Assembly (NCBI GenBank): GCA_022826945.1
Contig: JAJDTY010000001.1
Span: 19,936 to 83,935 of the forward strand
Source: Candidatus Binatia bacterium
GTDB taxonomy: Bacteria > Desulfobacterota > Binatia > Bin18
Length of the DNA stretch: 64,000 nt
Reading direction: 5' to 3'
The translations under genes were made by a program, and so were the position numbers. Below are positions 19,189 through 27,909 of this stretch, piece after piece. The notes under the pieces were generated by a model. It was given only the letters and a program-made list of their open reading frames with translations, was not told where the DNA came from and did no database searches. Position 1 is the stretch's first letter. Each line of letters begins with the position of its first letter.

Positions 19189-20550
19189 TTAGACTTGATA
19201 GGCGGCGTGTTGACGGCGTCGGTCGCTGATGCGTTCCTCCACCGTTCCCGCGGTAACGACTTCGTACAAAACCGCCTGCTTGCCTTCCCGTTTGCGCAGA
19301 ATCCGGCCCAGACGCTGCACGTGCTCGCGGGTGGAACCGGAACCGGACAGCACAACGGCGACACTGGCTTCCGGGATATTCACGCCTTCGTTCAACACTT
19401 TTGACGTAGCCAGCGCCAGATACTCTCCGTGGTTAAAGGCTTCAAGGATGGCCTTACGTTCTTTTGTCGGCGTTTGATGGGTCAGGGCTGGAATCAAAAA
19501 CGCGGCGGAGATCGCGTGGACCGTATCGTTATCACTGGTAAAAATAATGGTCCGGTCACGGGCGTGCTTTTTCAGCAGGAAATCAAGCGTGCGCAGCTTG
19601 GCCTGGGTTCCCAAGGCCAGTTTTTTCGCCCTTTGGTGGGCCAGTAGCGCACTCCGGCCCTTCCGACTCGTCGCGCTCTCACGAATAAAGCGATGCCAGC
19701 CGGCGAGGCCGTCCAGAACGATGCCGTGATCCACAATAAAGTCATAGAACGTACTGCGGGCCTGGCGGTATTCCGCTTCTTCCTCTGGCGTGAGCGTGAC
19801 CTTGAGGCGCTCAACGACGTAGTCGGACAAATACTCCCCGGCCAGCTCGGTAATCCCTTTGGCATACACCCGCGGGCCGATAAGGGTATCGAGCAGCGCC
19901 TCACGCCCGTCGGCACGTTCCGGCGTCGCCGTCAGCCCTAAGCGATAGGGAGCCAGACACATCTCCGCAGCGTGGCTGTACACTTCGCCCGGCAGGTGAT
20001 GGCATTCGTCAAAGATCACCAAGCCCCACCGGTTGCCCAGGCGGTCCATATGCCGATAGGCGCTGCTATAGGTCGTCACCGTCAGGTCTTCAATTTCATA
20101 GTATCCACCGCCAATCAGCCCGACCGTTTCACCAAACGCCGCACACAGCAGGTCGTACCACTGATTCATGAGATCAATAGTAGGGGCAACAACCAGGGTA
20201 CTCCGCTGGACTATTTCTATAGCCTTTTGACCGACATAACTCTTCCCGGCACCGGTCGGCAGAATGACTGTGCCGCGTCGGCCCGTGGTGACCCAGGCCT
20301 CAAGCGCGTCGCTCTGAAACGGCCGCGGCGTTTGGGTCAAGCGGCTGGACAGGCGTAGTGTGCGGTAGGCCGGCGCAGCGTTCGTGCAGGCGGTCTGGTG
20401 CTGCTTGAAGGTCTCAACAACCTGGCGATAGTGATGGGCTTGCGTTCGCCACCGATCGACCCGACCATCCCACTGAAAGCAAGCGGGCGGGACAAACCCT
20501 TCGGGCGGGTCGTGGAGCACGAGCGTCCCAAGGTCGAAGGACAGGCGCAT
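19189..20550 (-). CDS. DEAD/DEAH-box helicase, XPB-like
   Basis: Superfamily 2 helicase of 453 residues. Walker A is PTGAGKSYVG, motif II is DECHHLPG, motif III LTATPERADGR, motif V LNEGVNIPEASVAVVL and motif VI QRLGRILRKR; an N-terminal segment of about 100 residues precedes the motor. It resembles bacterial XPB-type proteins. The start at 20550 (MRLSFDLGTLVL) is preferred; a longer frame reaches 20616, but its extra 22 residues come from a perfect inverted repeat. The upstream Shine-Dalgarno is poor, so the start remains uncertain. Confidence 0.85.
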   Translation of the reverse strand: MRLSFDLGTLVLHDPPEGFVPPACFQWDGRVDRWRTQAHHYRQVVETFKQHQTACTNAAPAYRTLRLSSRLTQTPRPFQSDALEAWVTTGRRGTVILPTGAGKSYVGQKAIEIVQRSTLVVAPTIDLMNQWYDLLCAAFGETVGLIGGGYYEIEDLTVTTYSSAYRHMDRLGNRWGLVIFDECHHLPGEVYSHAAEMCLAPYRLGLTATPERADGREALLDTLIGPRVYAKGITELAGEYLSDYVVERLKVTLTPEEEAEYRQARSTFYDFIVDHGIVLDGLAGWHRFIRESATSRKGRSALLAHQRAKKLALGTQAKLRTLDFLLKKHARDRTIIFTSDNDTVHAISAAFLIPALTHQTPTKERKAILEAFNHGEYLALATSKVLNEGVNIPEASVAVVLSGSGSTREHVQRLGRILRKREGKQAVLYEVVTAGTVEERISDRRRQHAAYQV

Positions 20551-20564
20551 GGGAGAGGGGATTG

Positions 20565-20620
20565 GGAGTTGGGGGCTAGGAATTGGGGCTTGGGGAAGCC
20601 CAACCCTAGCCCCCAACTCC
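20565..20620. terminator. 16-bp perfect inverted repeat between genes
   Basis: ggagttgggggctagg (20565-20580) and cctagcccccaactcc (20605-20620) are perfect complements around a 24-nt loop that itself contains cttggg/cccaa. It lies between the CoA-transferase and helicase genes, both on the minus strand. It may act as a terminator or attenuator, but there is no T run, so it could equally be a dispersed REP-like element. Confidence 0.55.
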
Positions 20621-20625
20621 TCTTT

Positions 20626-21837
20626 CTACACCACGTGTTTCTCGCGGAGTTGGGCGATTTGCTCGGCACTCAGGCCCACATCGCTCAGGACTTCGTCCGT
20701 ATGCTGTCCGAGCGCGGGAGCAAAGGAGCGGATCGAGCCTGGGGTGTCCGACAGCTTAATGGCCACGCCGGCCTGGGTCACTTTTCCGGCTTGGGGGTGA
20801 TCGAGCTCAATTGCCATCTCGCGATGTCTCACCTGCGGGTCGGCAAAGACTTCAGGCACATCGTAGACTTTTCCGACACATACATCGGCTTTGGTGAAAA
20901 AATCGTACCACTCGTCGCGTGTTTTAGTGAGCAGAATATCCTGGAGTTCTTTTTTCACCTGCTGATGGCGCTCCGTTGAATGCTGGGAGAAGTCTCCCAT
21001 CTTCATGCCGCAATCCTTCCAATCCGGGCGGTCCAGGGCGTCACAGACATTATTCCACAGCCAAGGCTCGGTACAACCGATGGAGAGCTGTTTACCGTCT
21101 TTGGTCTGATACACGCTGTAATAGGCGTATCCACCGCCAAAAACGCCCTTGGCCCGGCCCGGCATCGTACCATCGGCAAAATAATCACGGACGTTCGGCG
21201 TGGCCGCAAGTAACGAAATCGTGGTGTCTAGATAGGAAATATCAACCAACTGCCCCTGGCCGGTCTGTTGTCTGGCAAACAGAGCAAACATGATACCGAG
21301 CGCGCCGTGCATGGAGGCTCCGGCATAGTCGGCAATAATGTTCAGGGGAATGGAGGGCGGACCCTCGGGTGGTCCGATCAGGTCCAGCACCCCGCTCAAA
21401 GAGAGATAGTTCAGGTCGTGGGCCGGGAAATTGCGGTACGGACCGTCCTGGCCATAGCCGCTCAAAGAGCAGTAGACGATGCCGGGGTTGATTGCCCGCA
21501 GGGTCTCATAGTCACCGCCCAGCCGCTGCATCACGCCGGGCCGGAAGCCTTCGACCAGCACGTCGTACTCCTTGGCCAAGGCGTGCAGGACTTCCTGTCC
21601 GGCCGGGTCTTTCAAATTCAGGGTGAGACTCTTTTTGTTCCGATTCGTGAAGCTGGTGGCCAGTTTACGGGCCTCGTCCGGCTTGGGTGACGCGCCCGAG
21701 CCGGCCAGCTTTCCGGCGGGGGGCGGCTCGATTTTTAATACCTCGGCCCCCATGTCGGCCAACATCATGGTACAGAATGCACCTGGCCCGACCCGCGTGA
21801 GTTCAAGGACTTTTATACCATCAAGCGCTAATGCCAT
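20626..21837 (-). CDS. CaiB/BaiF family III CoA-transferase
   Basis: Family III CoA-transferase or 2-methylacyl-CoA racemase-type enzyme of 403 residues. N-terminal GIKVLELTRVGPGAFCTMML and LADMGAEVLKIEPPP, the NRNKKSLTLNLKDPAGQEVL segment and PGRAKGVFGGG region are typical. The segment IIADYAGASMHGALG places Asp at the catalytic position, so it should be active. The C-terminal QHTDEVLSDVGLSAEQIAQL is standard. Racemase rather than transferase activity is possible. Confidence 0.9.
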   Translation of the reverse strand: MALALDGIKVLELTRVGPGAFCTMMLADMGAEVLKIEPPPAGKLAGSGASPKPDEARKLATSFTNRNKKSLTLNLKDPAGQEVLHALAKEYDVLVEGFRPGVMQRLGGDYETLRAINPGIVYCSLSGYGQDGPYRNFPAHDLNYLSLSGVLDLIGPPEGPPSIPLNIIADYAGASMHGALGIMFALFARQQTGQGQLVDISYLDTTISLLAATPNVRDYFADGTMPGRAKGVFGGGYAYYSVYQTKDGKQLSIGCTEPWLWNNVCDALDRPDWKDCGMKMGDFSQHSTERHQQVKKELQDILLTKTRDEWYDFFTKADVCVGKVYDVPEVFADPQVRHREMAIELDHPQAGKVTQAGVAIKLSDTPGSIRSFAPALGQHTDEVLSDVGLSAEQIAQLREKHVV

Positions 21838-22007
21838 GCGTCCCTCCTTACGAGCGAGAATAAAGAGTATTGTCGGGGATTGTTATAAACGATCCATCCA
21901 TACCGGCGCTAGAGGTCTGCAGGGAACAGACTTCGGAATTGAGGCCCTCCCCCCTATCTGCTAGCCTAAGATTTCTCTCCTGAAGAGAGCGCTAAAGGGT
22001 CGGACTC

Positions 22008-23126
22008 GTGACGCCACAAGAAAAACTGCAAAAAATCCGTGCAGAACTCCAACACCGTTTTCTCGAACGACACGCCCTCATCGATGGTGCGCTCGCGGCG
22101 TTATTAGCCTCGCAGCACGTCCTGATTGTCGGCCCTCCGGGGACGGCCAAGTCGATGCTGGCGGACGAGTTGTGTCGCCGTATTACCGGGGCACGCTATT
22201 TTCAGTGGCTGCTGACAAAGTTCACGACACCGGAAGAACTCTTTGGCGCGGTCAGCCTCAAGGCGCTCGAAGCCGACGACTATCGCCGGGTCACGGATAA
22301 CAAACTGCCCGAGGCGCATATTGCCTTTTTGGACGAAGTCTTCAAGTCCAGCTCCTCGATCCTGAATGCGATCCTCAGCATTATCAACGAGCGGGTCTTT
22401 CATAATGGCAAAGAGGCCACACCAGTGCCGCTCCTGACACTCTTCGGGGCCAGCAATGAGCTTCCCGAGGACGATGAACTCCTTGCGCTGTATGACCGCT
22501 TTCTGCTGCGCTTCGCTGTGGATTATATCCAGGAGGACTTTCGCTTTCTCCACATGCTTCAGGCGCAGCGACCGGCTGACCGCACGACGCTGACCCTCGA
22601 CGAGCTGCGCCAATTACAAACTGAGGCGCAGGCCGTCACCGTCCCTGATACCGTTCTTGGGGTTATCGCCGAAGTGCGCCGGGAGCTGCGGACACAAGAT
22701 ATTCTGGCGTCCGACCGTCGTTACCGCCAGAGTGTCGGTCTGCTGCAAGCCGTGGCCTGTCTGGATGGGCGCCGTGTTGTCACCGAAACCGATGTCTTCT
22801 TTCTTGAACACGTTTTGTGGAAGGAGCCGTCAGAGCAGGCCGCCGTGCATACCGTGATCCATGGCTTGATTCATGGCTATGAGGATGAGGTGCAGGAACT
22901 CCTGTTTCAGGCCAAAGAGTTACGCGACTATGCCGAGCGGCCCTGGGAGGACGCGGAACAGCGGGCTCGCGCGATCATTGAGGCGCATACCAAGATTCGG
23001 AATATCCTGACCAAGGTAGAGGAAATCCACCAACACGTTCAGGAGGTTGGGCGCGCCATCGATAAGGTCGAAAGGACGAAACAGGAAATTCAGGAGATCC
23101 AGGGCCAGCTATTAGCCAGGCTCTAA
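22008..23126 (+). CDS. MoxR/RavA-family AAA+ ATPase
   Basis: AAA+ ATPase of 372 residues. Walker A GPPGTAKSMLAD (about 44-55), the RavA-type substrate segment FQWLLTKFTTPEELFG, Walker B HIAFLDEVFKSSSSILNAIL, sensor FGASNELPEDDELLALYDRFLLR. The C-terminal part after about 270 is helical. The start is GTG. A VWA-domain gene follows 18 bp downstream, giving a RavA/ViaA-like pair; such pairs act as chaperones that remodel or activate metal-dependent complexes, including complex I in E. coli. Involvement with the complex I operon in this window is speculative. Confidence 0.9.
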   Translation: MTPQEKLQKIRAELQHRFLERHALIDGALAALLASQHVLIVGPPGTAKSMLADELCRRITGARYFQWLLTKFTTPEELFGAVSLKALEADDYRRVTDNKLPEAHIAFLDEVFKSSSSILNAILSIINERVFHNGKEATPVPLLTLFGASNELPEDDELLALYDRFLLRFAVDYIQEDFRFLHMLQAQRPADRTTLTLDELRQLQTEAQAVTVPDTVLGVIAEVRRELRTQDILASDRRYRQSVGLLQAVACLDGRRVVTETDVFFLEHVLWKEPSEQAAVHTVIHGLIHGYEDEVQELLFQAKELRDYAERPWEDAEQRARAIIEAHTKIRNILTKVEEIHQHVQEVGRAIDKVERTKQEIQEIQGQLLARL

Positions 23127-23144
23127 GTCGTCCGAAGGATTATC

Positions 23145-24794
23145 ATGCCTCGCCGACGCGCCAAGAAGAAATCCCAGTTCAGCTTCCCTCCCCCAGCCCC
23201 CCTACCGGATAATGTGTATTGGATTGAGAGCGACTCATATGACCGGGCGGTCTATGAGCAACTCCGCGCCGCCTCCCCCTCTTTACAGGGCCTTGAAGAG
23301 AGTGGAGCTTCTCTCCTGCCGCACTTCCGGGCACTTCTGCGCGACCTTTTTTGCGCGCTCTTCAAATATAATGTCGTCTTTTTCAAAGCGGACGACGTAC
23401 TCCCCAGCGCGGCGGTGAACCAGGAACTCCTCACCGCGCTGCATAGCGGCGATTTGGCGAACCTGCTGCGAGAAGCCACCGTCCTGGATGAAGGACAAGC
23501 CGGACTGGCCACCGTACTCTTGGGCGAGGGCGCCCTCCGCCTGCTGAAATCTGAAAAGACACTGACCCGGCGCGACTTGCTCGACGTCTGGAATGTAGAG
23601 AAGCAAGAAGCGCTCGTGCAGGAGCGCATCGACGAAGCCCAGAATGCAAAAGAACTCGCTCAACAAGCGGATGCGGCTGAGGACATCTCACAAGACGCCA
23701 AGGAGATACTCGAACAGACGGCCGAGCGTATGGCCAGCCAGGCACGGGCGGAAAATACCCGTCTGCAACGCCTGGCCAAACAGCTCAACCAAGACCTGTC
23801 CCGTGTCCAGGAGGAGACCCGGAATCGTTTTCTCAAAGAAGCGATTACGGTTGCCCAAAATCTTGATGACGCAACCCAGGAGGCCGAGTCGTGGGGGCTG
23901 GCCGTTGGTGGTGGTCACCAATCTTCTCCCGGCCGCCAGATTGAGCTGGGGAAGCGCCTGGCCGGGAACGACAAGCTGAAAAAGCTCGCTGCCATGGTCG
24001 GGCGGATGAAGCACCACGCGCTCGCCCTGCGGCGGAAAAATTTTGAACGGACCAATGACGAGGTCTTCGAGGTGGGCCTCGGCGCGGAACTCAGCCGCCT
24101 GCTCCCCCACGAGTTGCTGAGTCTGCAGCATCCTGTATTACGCCAGGACTTTATCCGGCGCTTTGTGGACAACGAGCTTTTACAGTACGACCTGCGCGGG
24201 GTGGAGGCACAGGGCAAAGGCCCGCTTATCGTCTGCCTCGACGGCAGCTCATCCATGCAGGGAGACAAAGAAGTCTGGGCCAAAGCGCTCACGCTCACGC
24301 TTCTTGAGATTGCCCGGCGCGAACGGCGCCGGTTTCGGGCGATTTGTTTCTCATCCGCGGACGCGCCCCTGTACAGCGTCGATCTCAATACGCGGGTGCG
24401 CTATGAAGCGGACATGGACAAGGTTCTGGAGTTGGCCGAATACTTCCCCGGCGGTGGGACCGATTTTGAAAAGCCCCTTGACGCGGCCCTGGGGTGCATC
24501 AAAGAGGCAACGTGTCCCGCATCCACCCGTCAAGGAAGAACACATTTCCTCTTGCAGGAATCTCGTTTCCAGCGAGGTGATATCGTGTTTATTACCGACG
24601 GCGAATGTCGGGTCCACGCAGACTGGGCCGAACGCTTTACCACAGAAAAGAACGCGCTTGGCTTCTCGCTCTTCTCGATTCTGATCGATGTTGGTACCAG
24701 TTCACTGGGTTCGCTGAAACCCTTTAGCGATAAAATTACGACCGTTTCTCAGCTGACCAGCAAAGAGGCCGGAGACGTGTTTGTCAAATTGTAG
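23145..24794 (+). CDS. VWA-domain protein (ViaA-like) with palindromic insert
   Basis: Partner of the upstream RavA-like ATPase; 549 residues. The N-terminal two thirds are helical with a long coiled coil (about 160-245). The C-terminal von Willebrand A domain has an intact MIDAS: CLDGSSSMQGDK, GGGTDFEKPLD and FITDGE. Between GGGTDFEKPLDAALGCI and RGDIVFITDGE, 18 residues (KEATCPASTRQGRTHFLL) are encoded by a diverged palindromic element at 24501-24554, lengthening a loop distant from the metal site. Confidence 0.88.
   Translation: MPRRRAKKKSQFSFPPPAPLPDNVYWIESDSYDRAVYEQLRAASPSLQGLEESGASLLPHFRALLRDLFCALFKYNVVFFKADDVLPSAAVNQELLTALHSGDLANLLREATVLDEGQAGLATVLLGEGALRLLKSEKTLTRRDLLDVWNVEKQEALVQERIDEAQNAKELAQQADAAEDISQDAKEILEQTAERMASQARAENTRLQRLAKQLNQDLSRVQEETRNRFLKEAITVAQNLDDATQEAESWGLAVGGGHQSSPGRQIELGKRLAGNDKLKKLAAMVGRMKHHALALRRKNFERTNDEVFEVGLGAELSRLLPHELLSLQHPVLRQDFIRRFVDNELLQYDLRGVEAQGKGPLIVCLDGSSSMQGDKEVWAKALTLTLLEIARRERRRFRAICFSSADAPLYSVDLNTRVRYEADMDKVLELAEYFPGGGTDFEKPLDAALGCIKEATCPASTRQGRTHFLLQESRFQRGDIVFITDGECRVHADWAERFTTEKNALGFSLFSILIDVGTSSLGSLKPFSDKITTVSQLTSKEAGDVFVKL
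24501..24554 (-). repeat. 54-bp palindromic element, copy B (diverged, inverted)
   Basis: Read on the minus strand it aligns base for base with copy A: left arm caagaggaaatgtgttc, loop ttccttgacgggtggatgcg, right arm ggacacgttgcctcttt. About 13 of 17 arm pairs are kept. It lies exactly in frame (18 codons) in the VWA gene and in the opposite orientation to the other copies. Confidence 0.82.
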
Positions 24795-24816
24795 CGAGGA
24801 GAGGGAGCGCTTCGAT

Positions 24817-26013
24817 ATGACTGCCCTGGCTGGACTGCGGATTCTTGACCTGACCGACCTCAAAGGAGCCCTGTGTGCCAAACTCTTTGGCGATATGGGG
24901 GCGGATGTCATCAAGATCGAGCCACCGGAGGGGGATGCCATGCGTCGCATTGGTCCGTTTCTCGATGGCAAACCGCACCCCGAGCGGAGCCTGCTCTTCT
25001 GGTTCTATAACACCAGCAAACGGGGCATCACCCTTGATCTGAACCAGCCAGCCGGCCAGGAGTTGGTCAAGCGACTCGTGGCAAAGGCGGACGTGCTGGT
25101 CGAGTCGGCCGCGCCAGGGACTCTCGCCCAACTCGGCCTGGGCTATGACGAACTAAAGCAGCTCAATCCAAATCTGGTGCTCACCTCGATTACGCCTTTT
25201 GGACAGACCGGACCCTACCGAGCCTACCGCTCCTCGGACATGGTGGCCGAGGCCCTTGGCGGCATGATCTGGACCAACGGATTTCCCGATGAGCCGCCGC
25301 TGCACGCTATGGGCCTACAAGCCTACCATAGCGCCTCCTTTTTTGCCGCGATCGGTACGCTGTTGGCCTTGTTGACGCGCGACAGCCTCGGCGAGGGCCA
25401 GTGGGTGGACGTCAGCATGCAGGAAGCCGTCGCCGGGGCAGTGGAACATATAGCGCCGTTTTATCATCAGGGGCTGGGGATTGAGAGTCGGCGTGGCAGC
25501 CTACACTGGAGTCGTTATTTCCGCGTGGCTCGGTGTCGCGACGGCTATGTCATGCACTGCTCGTTGGGGGATTGGACCTCGCTGGTCGAATGGGTCAAGG
25601 GTGACGAGAAGGCCCAGGACCTTGAGGATACACGCTGGGAAGACTTGGTCTATCGAAGGGAGCATGCCGAACACTTGTTTGATATCCTGGATGACTGGGC
25701 CAAAGACTACAGCGTGGCCGAACTCATGGAAGGCGCCCAACTCCGGCGCATTCCGTATGCTATGGTCCGGCCACCCGAGGCCTTGGTGGACGATCCCCAG
25801 TTGAACGACCGCGGTTTTTTCTCCACGATTGAGCATCCGGAGTTGGGCCGAACCGTGCAATACCCTGGCGGTCCCATTCATTTTACGGTAACGCCGTGGC
25901 GTATTGCCCGTCGTCCGCCCCTCCTGGGCGAACATAACACCGAAATATATGATAAGGAGCTCGGGCTTGAGGCAGACCGCCTCTCAGCCTTGAAGCAGAC
26001 CGGCGTGATTTGA
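24817..26013 (+). CDS. CaiB/BaiF CoA-transferase, catalytic Asp apparently absent
   Basis: Family III CoA-transferase fold, 398 residues. N-terminal GLRILDLTDLKGALCAKLFG, DMGADVIKIEPPEGDAMRRI, NTSKRGITLDLNQPAGQELV and FGQTGPYRAYRSSDMVAEAL are typical. At the site where relatives have the catalytic Asp (ADYAGG, GDPNGG) this protein reads QAYHSAS, aligned by counting back from the EGQWVDVS motif. It may be a non-catalytic partner subunit. Start set at ATG 24817, 22 bp after the VWA stop, with GAGGGAG upstream. Confidence 0.88.
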   Translation: MTALAGLRILDLTDLKGALCAKLFGDMGADVIKIEPPEGDAMRRIGPFLDGKPHPERSLLFWFYNTSKRGITLDLNQPAGQELVKRLVAKADVLVESAAPGTLAQLGLGYDELKQLNPNLVLTSITPFGQTGPYRAYRSSDMVAEALGGMIWTNGFPDEPPLHAMGLQAYHSASFFAAIGTLLALLTRDSLGEGQWVDVSMQEAVAGAVEHIAPFYHQGLGIESRRGSLHWSRYFRVARCRDGYVMHCSLGDWTSLVEWVKGDEKAQDLEDTRWEDLVYRREHAEHLFDILDDWAKDYSVAELMEGAQLRRIPYAMVRPPEALVDDPQLNDRGFFSTIEHPELGRTVQYPGGPIHFTVTPWRIARRPPLLGEHNTEIYDKELGLEADRLSALKQTGVI

Positions 26014-26019
26014 GCTATC

Positions 26020-26901
26020 ATGTCTCATAGTCCAAATGGCCTAACCCAGTCCGGAGAAAAAGGCTCCCTCAAAGTGAAACCGATACCTGTGATCGCCGCT
26101 CTCCTCGTCGTGGCCAGTCTGCTTTCCAGTCGAACAGATTCCCTGCGTACCGGAGATGAGACCGCTTCTCCTGAAAGAGGAAGCGTGTCCTCCCTCGACC
26201 GGCAGATGCGGGATACGGTTCCTCTTTTTGGCGCCTGGCAACAAGTCGCTACCCTCTTCCCTCATACGCCCGGCAGCCGCTGGGTCTATAGGCTGTCTGG
26301 CGTATGGTATGACGCAGAGGCGGAACTCAGCGTGGAAGTGAAGGGACAGCAACATATCCCCCACCTTCAGCTTAACGCTATGGTACTGGATGAAGCCCAC
26401 CCCGGTGTCGCGCCAACTGCGCCGAAGGATATCCTGCCGGTCTTATACTACCTCCATGAGGGCTACCTGGTCCGAAATACCAATCATGTCTACGGCAATA
26501 ATGAGCGCACGATCTTGATTTCAACCGGGACACTCGGTGAATCCTTTGCCCCCGTCTTCCCGCTCAATCTCGCCGACAAGAGCGAAAACCGGGGGGAAGA
26601 GTGGCAAGAGGTTCGGATTGGTGAATGGGGCGATGTATCTCAGCTCACGACGCTCTATCGTTTTGGGTCAGAGCCAGGGCCGGTCGTGGTCAAGGCCGGG
26701 ACGTACTCAGACTGTCTGCGGGTGGAGACCAAGATTACCCGGACGAGTGGACGCGGTTTTCACTATACAGAATGGTACACCCCTGGCGTCGGCATGGTAA
26801 AAAGTACCACCACCGATCTGGTGAGCGGAAAAATTGTTGAGCAAAAAGAACTGGTCGCGTTTCAGCTCGGGCAGGCTGAGCCCGAGCAAAAGGGCAGCTA
26901 G
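26020..26901 (+). CDS. Exported protein of unknown function with palindromic insert
   Basis: Protein of 293 residues with an N-terminal hydrophobic segment (about 22-37, IPVIAALLVVASLLSS) that is a signal peptide or anchor. A palindromic element (26174-26227) encodes about residues 52-70, just after the signal. The rest is beta-rich with FPHTPGSRWVYRLSGVWYDAEAELSVEV split into two strands, TYSDCLRVETKITR and FHYTEWYTPGVGMVKS, resembling small periplasmic beta-sandwich proteins of unknown function. It begins 6 bp after the CoA-transferase stop. Confidence 0.7.
   Translation: MSHSPNGLTQSGEKGSLKVKPIPVIAALLVVASLLSSRTDSLRTGDETASPERGSVSSLDRQMRDTVPLFGAWQQVATLFPHTPGSRWVYRLSGVWYDAEAELSVEVKGQQHIPHLQLNAMVLDEAHPGVAPTAPKDILPVLYYLHEGYLVRNTNHVYGNNERTILISTGTLGESFAPVFPLNLADKSENRGEEWQEVRIGEWGDVSQLTTLYRFGSEPGPVVVKAGTYSDCLRVETKITRTSGRGFHYTEWYTPGVGMVKSTTTDLVSGKIVEQKELVAFQLGQAEPEQKGS
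26174..26227 (+). repeat. 54-bp palindromic element, copy C
   Basis: Left arm aaagaggaagcgtgtcc (26174-26190), loop tccctcgaccggcagatgcg, right arm ggatacggttcctcttt (26211-26227). The loop differs from copy A at three positions and the arms keep most pairs. It is in frame in an exported-protein gene but read in a different codon phase from copy A. Confidence 0.88.
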
Positions 26902-26941
26902 GTTCTGGGGGATGTAGAGAAGAATCGTAAGTCTGCTAGAA

Positions 26942-26971
26942 TTACAGCGTTGTCCGTTTTGATCGTATTAT
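26942..26971 (+). promoter_or_regulatory. Possible sigma-70 promoter of purC
   Basis: TTACAG (26942-26947) and TATTAT (26966-26971) are spaced by 18 bp in the AT-rich 98-bp gap before purC. The -10 box is good and the -35 box mediocre. Confidence 0.35.
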
Positions 26972-26999
26972 ATTTATCCGGGAGAGAGAAAACAGCGTC

Positions 27000-27893
27000 A
27001 TGAGCGAGCCCATTATCCTAACAACGAGTGTCGAGGGACTTCCTCCGCCCCGCCGCGGAAAAGTCCGTGATATTTACGAAACCGACGAGCATCTGTTGAT
27101 CGTGGCAACCGACCGGGTCTCGGCCTTTGATGTCGTACTGCACGAAGGCATACCGGGCAAGGGACGGGTCCTGACCCAGGTGTCCCGCTTTTGGTTTGAA
27201 CGCCTGGCCGACATCGTGCCGCACCACCTCATTTCGGTTGACGTGGATACGTTTCCGGCTGTTTTTCAGTCCGCCCGTGACAGTCTGGTCGGTCGCTCCA
27301 TGTTGGTCAAAAAGGCCGAGCCGCTACCGGTTGAATGTATCGTTCGGGGCTATCTGGCCGGGTCCGGCTGGCAGGAATATCGGGCGAGTGGAACCGTGTG
27401 CAGCATTCCGCTGCCCCCAGGATTAGGGGAGAGCGCCCGGTTGCCCGAGCCCATCTTTACCCCCTCAACCAAAGCCCCGCAGGGCGAGCACGACGAGAAT
27501 ATTGCCTTTGCGGAAGTCGAACGCCTTATTGGCACGGAGCTGGCCGCTCAGGTGCGGGACCTCAGCCTGGCCCTGTACAAGAAGGCCCACGCCTATGCGG
27601 AAACCAAGGGCTTCTTCCTGGCGGACACCAAATTCGAGTTTGGCCAGTGCGACGGTCAGCTCATTCTTATTGATGAAGCCTTCACCCCGGACTCGTCGCG
27701 CTTTTGGCGGAGCGAAAACTATCAACCCGGCAAATCTCAGGACAGCTATGACAAGCAGATTATCCGGAATTATCTGATTTCCCTGGGTTGGGACCGCAGA
27801 CCGCCCGCTCCGCATCTGCCACAGGAGATTATCGATCAGGCGGCCTCCCGCTACCAGGAAATCTACGAAAACCTGACTGCTACAGACGGCTAA
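27000..27893 (+). CDS. purC: Phosphoribosylaminoimidazole-succinocarboxamide synthase
   Basis: SAICAR synthetase of 297 residues, purine biosynthesis: condenses CAIR with aspartate using ATP. It is the longer, yeast-like type: GKVRDIYETDEHLLIVATDR, SAFDVVLHEGIPGKG, VECIVRGYLAGSGWQEY, FTPSTKAPQGEHDENI, LADTKFEFG and DEAFTPDSSRFW are all present. No other pur gene is nearby. Confidence 0.96.
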   Translation: MSEPIILTTSVEGLPPPRRGKVRDIYETDEHLLIVATDRVSAFDVVLHEGIPGKGRVLTQVSRFWFERLADIVPHHLISVDVDTFPAVFQSARDSLVGRSMLVKKAEPLPVECIVRGYLAGSGWQEYRASGTVCSIPLPPGLGESARLPEPIFTPSTKAPQGEHDENIAFAEVERLIGTELAAQVRDLSLALYKKAHAYAETKGFFLADTKFEFGQCDGQLILIDEAFTPDSSRFWRSENYQPGKSQDSYDKQIIRNYLISLGWDRRPPAPHLPQEIIDQAASRYQEIYENLTATDG

Positions 27894-27909
27894 ACCCACG
27901 AGCATACGC

